This document shows, one piece after another, positions 58,901 through 64,000 of a stretch of DNA of 64,000 nt (position 1 is its first letter; each line of letters begins with the position of its first letter). The notes beneath the pieces are model-generated. The model was given only the letters and a program-made list of their open reading frames with translations, made no database searches and was not told where the DNA came from. This DNA is from Nymphaea colorata (Eukaryota; Streptophyta; Magnoliopsida; Nymphaeales; Nymphaeaceae), in contig NC_045138.2 in the NCBI RefSeq assembly GCF_008831285.2, forward strand, positions 23,965,934 to 24,029,933, written 5' to 3'. The position numbers and the translations under genes are program-made.

Positions 58901-61900
58901 ACTCTCATAAATTAATTTAATAGTTTTTACTCTAATCAACAAATTGAATCTGAATTATGCGGTTTTAACGACCCTAACCAATATATCTGCACATATCTAT
59001 TCTGCTTTTAACTTTCAATAACGAGAAAGAGACACAGTGGTCAGGGTTATCATGTTATATGTCTTACATAACGTAAGATATGCCAGACCACTTGGATCTG
59101 GAATAGAACAAGACAACTTAAATCTTGTTAAAAATTATTATAAACAAAATATAAACAAGATAGCATGTTTAGGAATGCTAGTTTACATCATATTATGTTT
59201 TAATTCGGGCTGTTTTTCGTAATTTTTTTATTTTATACAATAAAAAAAATTGTTGTTATAAGAGTACCGGGCTTAGTGTATTATTTTAATTATTAAAACA
59301 GTGTTATTAAATAGGCATATGCAGTATGCATCGTGATGTGAAGCGTATTTGTTGGATCATTTTCAAGCCAAAATGCTTATAGTCTTTACAGAAATAATCA
59401 TGTAATACTATTTAAGATTGTTAGATTGTTTTTTTCCAACAAACATGCATGTTCGCCATGCTTTGCATTTCATATTTCTTCCATTTTTTGGTTTGTTATC
59501 AATGTGTTTGTGTGATAAATTATTATACTTGAGTTGTGAAATGGCGTTTTCTTGATTATTACCTAAATATATATGCAGTTAATCGTTCAAGTTTAAAGAT
59601 TTTGTTTATTTTATTTGATTATGCAATTGAACTATGTTAAGATGAATTTTTTTTCCACGTAGAAGGTATGGTTAGGTGAGGTAATGGATCTGACAAGATT
59701 TTTTTTGCACTTAAAAGGTATTGCTATGACAGGTTGATTTGGGAATGACTCTATGTATGTTGGTTGGTTCGTGATTGTGGATACGACTTGCCGTATTTTG
59801 TATTTATAAATATAATTTGATTGTGTTCAATCACTAGCAAGATTACATCTATAATATTGGACTACACATAAAGTATTCAGATAATCTATTTAAAAAGTTT
59901 CGTACGTGTGTGTGTGTGTGTGTGCATGTCCATGAGCGTGTGTTTGTCTGTTTGCGCATATGTGTGTGTGTGTCCATCTGTGTGTGTGCGTGCATGTCCA
60001 TGAGCGTGTGTTTGTCTGTTTGCGCATATGTGTGCGTGTGCATGTCCATGTGTGTCTATGTCATGTGTCTTTGTGCGCGTAGAGAGAGAGAGAGAGAGAG
60101 AGTGTGTTGACGTGGTTGTTTCTCTCTGCGGCAGAAATAGCACTGGATTTTCAAGGGGTGTATCAATATATCGTGGGGTGACAAGGCAAGACGATGTCTT
60201 TATAATTTTTTCTTTGGTTTGATCGTAGCTTTGCTTTGAAAGAACTTTGAACACATCACACCTTTTGTGTCCAGGCATCATCAAAACGGAAAATGGCAGT
60301 CTAGAATCGGAAGAATATCTGGCAACAAAGATCTCTACTTAGGCAGTTTCTGTAAGTTCCTACCGATCCTTGCATTTTACTTCAAAAAAGTTCTTACGTA
60401 CATTGATAAGTAATCAAGTATGGATTTTTTTCCACTCCTCTAAAAAAGCAGCTCGCTTCCTGGTGATCACGAAGTTGTGCACTTCCAAGAGAATGATAAA
60501 CTTATTAGTTTGCAAATCCTTTAAAATGAATTGGAAATGCTTTGCACCTAATAGTTACTAATTATATGTGCAGACATTGTTGTTTCATTTTTATTGATTA
60601 TTTTTAACAGTTATAAAAGTTGGCATGCACTTTAGTTCATGTTTTGTAACAATATAAGTCTATCTACGCTCTCATGATTCCCTTAGGGTTGTTTGATGAG
60701 GCCGAATTGTGGAATTAATATCCTCATTTTTTATGAAATGGGAATTGTATTATCAACTAAAAAATTTTGATTCTGAAACTATAGGCTCAATTTTGAATCG
60801 GAATTGTAGAATTGTGATTCTATCTTAGAGGTAGAATTATGATTTCAGAATTTTAGAACTTTTTTCATCAGTCTTTAGGGCACATGTTATGGTGGTTTTA
60901 ATTCTATCAATTTTAACATTTTAATTAATGTTTTATCAAATAGATAAATTTTAATTTTGTATTCAAAATTTCAAATTATCAAACACAAAAAAAAAATAAA
61001 ACTGGATTTTTCATTTCAATTCCAGTTTGAGGTGGAATTTTGTTTTTAAAATTTCAATTCTACAATCAAATTTCAGTGCCATCAAACACCCCCTCATAAT
61101 TTTCTTAAGGAATCGTAGAAGTTTAAACTTATAAGACGGTCCAAATAACAAGATTTACGGAGAAAAATGATTGAAAGAGAGACCCTAACAAAGATGGTCC
61201 TTTATGCATTATATAGCTTCAGAAGAGGAAGCAGCAGAGGCCTACGACATTGCTGCCATAAGGTATAAAGGACTAAATGCTGTCACCAACTTTGACATGA
61301 GTAAGTACGACGTGGAAGGCATCCTCAGGAGCACCAATTTGCCCTCTGGATTTGAATTAAGGCGCTACGTGATGAAGAAAACCCAACGCCCACTTGGTGC
61401 AACAACAGTAAGAGAAGCACCATCAGCACCAGCACCACCAACAGCAGCAGCACCGCCACTGCCGCCACCACCAACACAAGGCCTAGACTGTCTTAAGCCT
61501 ACCTCTCAACAAATGAACCCTATTTTTCCTGCCAATCTATCACCAGACTATGCTGGTCGCCTTGATCAGAAGTACCAAGAGAGCTATCCTGGACTCTGGC
61601 CCCTCATGGAAACCAGCTACCAGCCTCAACCTCCACCTTATGCTTTCTCGACTGCAACTCCCCAGCTCCAGTACAACGAGATGGCCATGCAGCCTTCGTC
61701 CCAGCCAATTTTTCCATCATCTGCAATGTATTTTTCAGGAGTCATGTCAAGCTATAATATGATGACCGGATCGTCGAATGCGTCAGTGAACATGGCGGGA
61801 CTCGGTGATTATTATTATCAGACAGCTGATCTTTCAGGAAGCCAGAATTACGCGCCGGTGCCTGAGCTTAATTGGGACCTCGCCGGAGAGTATGGCAGTT

Positions 61901-61986
61901 GGCCGGCAGGTGGGGAGCGCGGGTCTACTAGCAACCTTGGAGCATTCTTCCTCAATAACATTTTACCTAACAGCGCAGCAGTGTAG
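54420..61986 (+). CDS. AINTEGUMENTA-like (PLETHORA/BABY BOOM-type) AP2 transcription factor
   Basis: Nuclear double-AP2 DNA-binding factor of the euANT group, which promotes meristem, root and embryo growth. Exons: 54420-54681, 54862-55243, 55417-55499, 55670-55678 (9-nt micro-exon), 57617-57705, 57819-57892, 60135-60185, 60275-60351, 61217-61986. They total 1797 nt, 598 residues, all phases consistent. AP2 repeat 1 is residues 208-275 ([20 protein letters not shown], with the [12 protein letters not shown] insertion), linker 276-309, repeat 2 310-374 ([16 protein letters not shown]). Upstream motifs SLEDFF and FGPRTS correspond to euANT motifs, the second with P for Q. The C-terminus has a Pro/Ala-rich tract (about 400-430) and is Gln/Tyr/Ser-rich. 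Repeat 2 departs from the near-invariant HHQHGRWQARIGRVAGNK. Intron 7 uses a GC donor (60186-60187). Two partial pseudocopies flank it. Which AIL subclade it belongs to is not certain. Confidence 0.93.
54709..54770. repeat. (CT)n(CA)n microsatellite in AIL intron 1
   Basis: A CT run passes into CA within a 180-nt intron that has no stop in the coding frame, so it reads as alternating Leu-Ser then Thr-His if the intron is kept. Confidence 0.95.
55754..55970. repeat. two successive tandem duplications and (TA)n in AIL intron 4
   Basis: A 51-bp unit starting ATTGTTTCAAAAGAAGC is perfectly duplicated (55754-55804, 55805-55855). It is followed by a perfectly duplicated 34-bp unit starting TGTCAGGCATAATATG (55864-55897, 55898-55931), then a (TA)n tract to about 55,970. 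Confidence 0.97.
55978..56520. repeat. ~180-bp imperfect tandem repeat, three copies, in AIL intron 4
   Basis: Each unit starts with GAGAG(A/G)GxxCATTAAG (about 55,980, 56,150, 56,333). It continues through GAAGAAGxGTTGA, a CTCTCTTTCC-like block, CAAGACC(T/C)AC and CACACTTG-CxCCCTTTA, and ends in a GA-rich run. Diverged but clearly repeated. Confidence 0.8.
56938..57100. mobile_element. possible small hAT-like MITE in AIL intron 4
   Basis: The left side reads GAGGCAGAGCCA and the right side, complemented, GGAGCAAAAAAATAATTTTTG, an arrangement seen at ends of plant GGCGGAGCC-type MITEs. No clean target duplication was found, so the call is weak. Confidence 0.3.
57375..57605. repeat. ~110-bp tandem duplication before AIL exon 5
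   Basis: Two copies of a block with AAAGATAGA(T/C)GTTAAG and GCTGTTCTTCTGTTCTGAAA. The second ends in the poly(A)-rich stretch just before the exon-5 acceptor GTGCAG. The duplication therefore copies the probable branch-point region. Confidence 0.88.
60681..61093. mobile_element. MITE in AIL intron 8 (about 413 bp)
   Basis: The ends are inverted: GGGTTGTTTGATG at the left and CATCAAACACCCCC at the right. The interior is AT-rich with GAATT(G/T)xxGAATT motifs. The downstream partial copy of the gene has the uninterrupted sequence CTCATGATTCTCATAATTT at 63,326, an empty site that defines the insert. Superfamily is unclear; a PIF/Harbinger-type end is possible. Confidence 0.8.
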
Positions 61987-62032
61987 GGGGGATCTTGCTT
62001 GCTCTTGCGTTATTTTCGGATGCATAAACATT

Positions 62033-62312
62033 TGAGTTTGGCTTTCTTTAGGGGATAACAGAAGAGAACTGCTTTTTGTTTGGTTGTTGAGTTATAATTT
62101 ATGTCTTGTCTTGTGCGACAGACTGAGATTGTGTACATTTTGGTGTTTTTGTGTTTAGTCTTTGTTTTTAGTGTGGTGTGATTCAGTGCCTATGAGTTTG
62201 GCTTTTTTAGGAAAAAGGATCTGTTTTCTGTTTGGTTGTTGATTTATAACTCCTCATTTTGTGGAAACCAAAACAATTATATAATGTCTTGTCTTGACAA
62301 ACGGATTATGTA
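62033..62312. repeat. diverged duplication in the AIL 3' flank
   Basis: GAGTTTGGCTTTCTTTAGG... TTTGGTTGTTGAGTTATAA... ATGTCTTGTCTTG (62,033-62,115) is repeated as GAGTTTGGCTTTTTTAGG... TTTGGTTGTTGATTTATAA... ATGTCTTGTCTTG (62,191-62,296). It lies in the probable 3' UTR and downstream. Confidence 0.85.
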
Positions 62313-62559
62313 CACACTCTCATGCGAAAAATAGTATACGTGATTGTGCAATGACCAAAATATTTATATTTAAAATGAAGAAGAATTTTGGCTTTTTTCG
62401 AAAATAGCCAACCACCGCTCTTCCTTTCTTTGGTGTACATATTTATGCGTATTTATGCGTGAACAACATGCAACTTGATTTCCTCGTGAGATTGTATGAA
62501 ATTATTTGAACTTTGGTGTTATTTTAACATTTCTACCGTGAAGCTTACGCGTTGATTCC

Positions 62560-63345
62560 TTGATGCCTGCACCTATATTTATAATGTCTGACGACTTATA
62601 TGATAATCTATTTTAAGAAGTTTACTTTTGTGTCTGACCTAAGTTGTCATATTATATTTATTATATTTGTGTGTGTGTATATATGTGTTTGCGTGTTTGT
62701 GTCATGTCCGTGTGTGCGTTTATATGTCCACGCGTGTGTTCTGCGACAGAAAGAGCCCCGGATTTGCAAGACGGTAAGACGCTGTCTATTTTTTTGTTTA
62801 ATTTGATTGTATCTTTGTTTTGAAAAGTTTGAACCCATCACCAGTCATGGATTCAGAAATTTTTAGTTGAAGGGCATTTTAAGTTTAAATTTTAAACTTA
62901 AAATGTCCTTCACTTATTTCACGTCTAGGCATCATAGAACGGAAAATGGTGACCGGTAGAATATCTGGAAACAAATATCTCTGCGTAGGCAGCTAATTCA
63001 GTAAGTTCCCACCGATCTTTCTTTTTACTTCATAAGTTCTTACGTACTGATAATTAATTAATCAAGCATAATTTTTTTCACTCCAATGAAAGAAAAAAGC
63101 TGCTTGCATCTTTGAGACCACGAAGTTGCGCATTTCCAAGAGAATGGTAAATTTATTTGTTTGGAAATTGTTAACAGTGAATTATAAATGCTTTGCACCG
63201 AATAATCACATATCATATGTGCAGACGTTGTTGTTTCGATTTTATTCATTATTTTTAGCGATTATAAAAGTTGACATGCACTTTAGTTCATGATTTTGTC
63301 GTTCCAATACAAATCTATCAACGTTCTCATGATTCTCATAATTTC
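62560..63345 (+). pseudogene. downstream partial copy of the AINTEGUMENTA-like gene (intron 6 to intron 8)
   Basis: Collinear with about 59,880-60,690 of the intact gene. The exon-7 copy (62750-62773, after ACAG) reads KSPGFAR and stops short at a GT donor, missing the start of AP2 repeat 2. The exon-8 copy (62929-63000, after a TAG acceptor) matches CATCAT-AACGGAAAATGG but is out of frame with a stop. The following intron matches closely (GTAAGTTCC, TTTCCAAGAGAATG, TTTGCACC). It keeps a GT donor where the intact gene has GC, and lacks the intron-8 MITE. Confidence 0.9.
62868..62912. repeat. AT-rich inverted repeat (hairpin) in the downstream copy
   Basis: TGAAGGGCATTTTAAGTTT faces AAACTTAAAATGTCCTTCA with almost no loop, one mismatch in the stem. 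It has no counterpart in the intact gene's intron 7, so it is probably a small palindromic insertion. Confidence 0.75.
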
Positions 63346-64000
63346 CTTAAAGCTGAATCCATGATAAAGTAGTCAATTGTAGAAGACCACACCTTAGAGA
63401 AATCAAAGATCTAATAATCAGAATTCAAATAAGCTTAATGAATGATCAAATAACCAGCTCAAATGGCAACACAACAGAATTTTCATCTGTAAGTACATAC
63501 TAATATTGGTAGAGATAAAAAAAAATTAAGGCAAATTGGTGAATCTAAAATTTGTCCATGATAAGGGCATTATTGCTTTAATCCCGCTTTCCCATATTTT
63601 GAACAAGGAACCTGTGGTAGAATAAGATTCTATATTTTGATGAACAGGGAAAAACAACATCCACATGGATTTTTCACTTTAACTAGGGAAGAAAACATAT
63701 GCCTACGTCACATGTTATTCCGATACAACACCAAATTAACATCACTTGGTTTGCTAGTATCCAAGTAAAAAAGATGCCTTCTTGGTATTCTTGGTATGGC
63801 TGGAGACTTATATTTCAAACTTACTCCACATAATTGTACCTGTAAACAATAATTACACCAATTACTGGGCAACAAATAGAGCTCTTTCCAAAAACTGAAG
63901 ATTCCTGTAATACATTATCATATTAAATTATTAATAGCATGTGGAAGAAAGCGTGAAGCTACATATGAAAATCAAATTTCACTTCTTCATCTCATTGATT
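63346..64000. other. no gene recognised
   Basis: AT-rich sequence beyond the downstream partial copy. No ORF or splice pattern of note. Confidence 0.45.

Noticed and set aside
59886-60284. 132-codon minus-strand ORF rich in His and Thr
   Set aside because: It is the complement of (GT)n microsatellites in AIL intron 6 running across exon 7.

Overview
This is a stretch of flowering-plant nuclear DNA. It has long AT-rich introns, LTR retrotransposons primed by initiator-tRNA-Met, hAT-type and MITE-type DNA transposons, many (TA)n, (GA)n and (CA)n microsatellites, and two intact-looking host genes: the spliceosomal/decay factor LSM7 (minus strand, left) and an AINTEGUMENTA-like AP2 transcription factor (plus strand, right). 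The species cannot be named from the sequence.

Layout. 1-2.3 kb: intergenic, with a hAT-like MITE at 210-588. 2.3-12.9 kb: LSM7 on the minus strand. Four coding exons (2308-2397, 6700-6752, 7069-7140, 7970-8051) join in phase into a normal 99-residue protein, lacking only an exon for the initiator Met. Its 4.3-kb last intron holds a three-copy ~295-bp tandem array and a 1.48-kb hAT-like element with a perfect 8-bp target duplication. 15,818-28,104: a complete Ty3/gypsy chromodomain-type element on the minus strand, with 3.5-kb LTRs, target duplication CAGCA and a broken coding region. 29,033-33,552: an older, decayed Ty1/copia element with target duplication AGCTT.

34-53 kb is a graveyard of truncated, intron-retaining fragments of unrelated host genes: two DEMETER/ROS1-type DNA glycosylase pieces on opposite strands, a CHMP7/SNF7-like piece, the last three exons of a kinase-PP2C-type phosphatase, a CorA-like Mg transporter, a PIRL-type LRR protein and a GH9 endoglucanase. 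Most carry stops or frameshifts. Whether this reflects transposon gene capture or decay of ordinary segmental copies is open.

54,420-61,986: the AINTEGUMENTA-like gene. Nine exons, including a 9-nt micro-exon and one GC-AG intron, join without a phase error into a 598-residue protein with two AP2 domains. It is flanked by two broken partial copies of itself, 47.36-49.80 kb upstream (intron 5 to exon 7) and about 62.56-63.35 kb downstream (intron 6 to intron 8). The degenerate copies keep some residues typical of the family that the intact gene has lost, and show when a MITE entered intron 8.

No novel multi-gene system was found. The most notable points are the AIL locus (flanking paralogous debris, GC donor, stopless 3n first intron with a microsatellite), the gene-fragment cluster, and the gypsy element whose pol frame runs into its own LTR.
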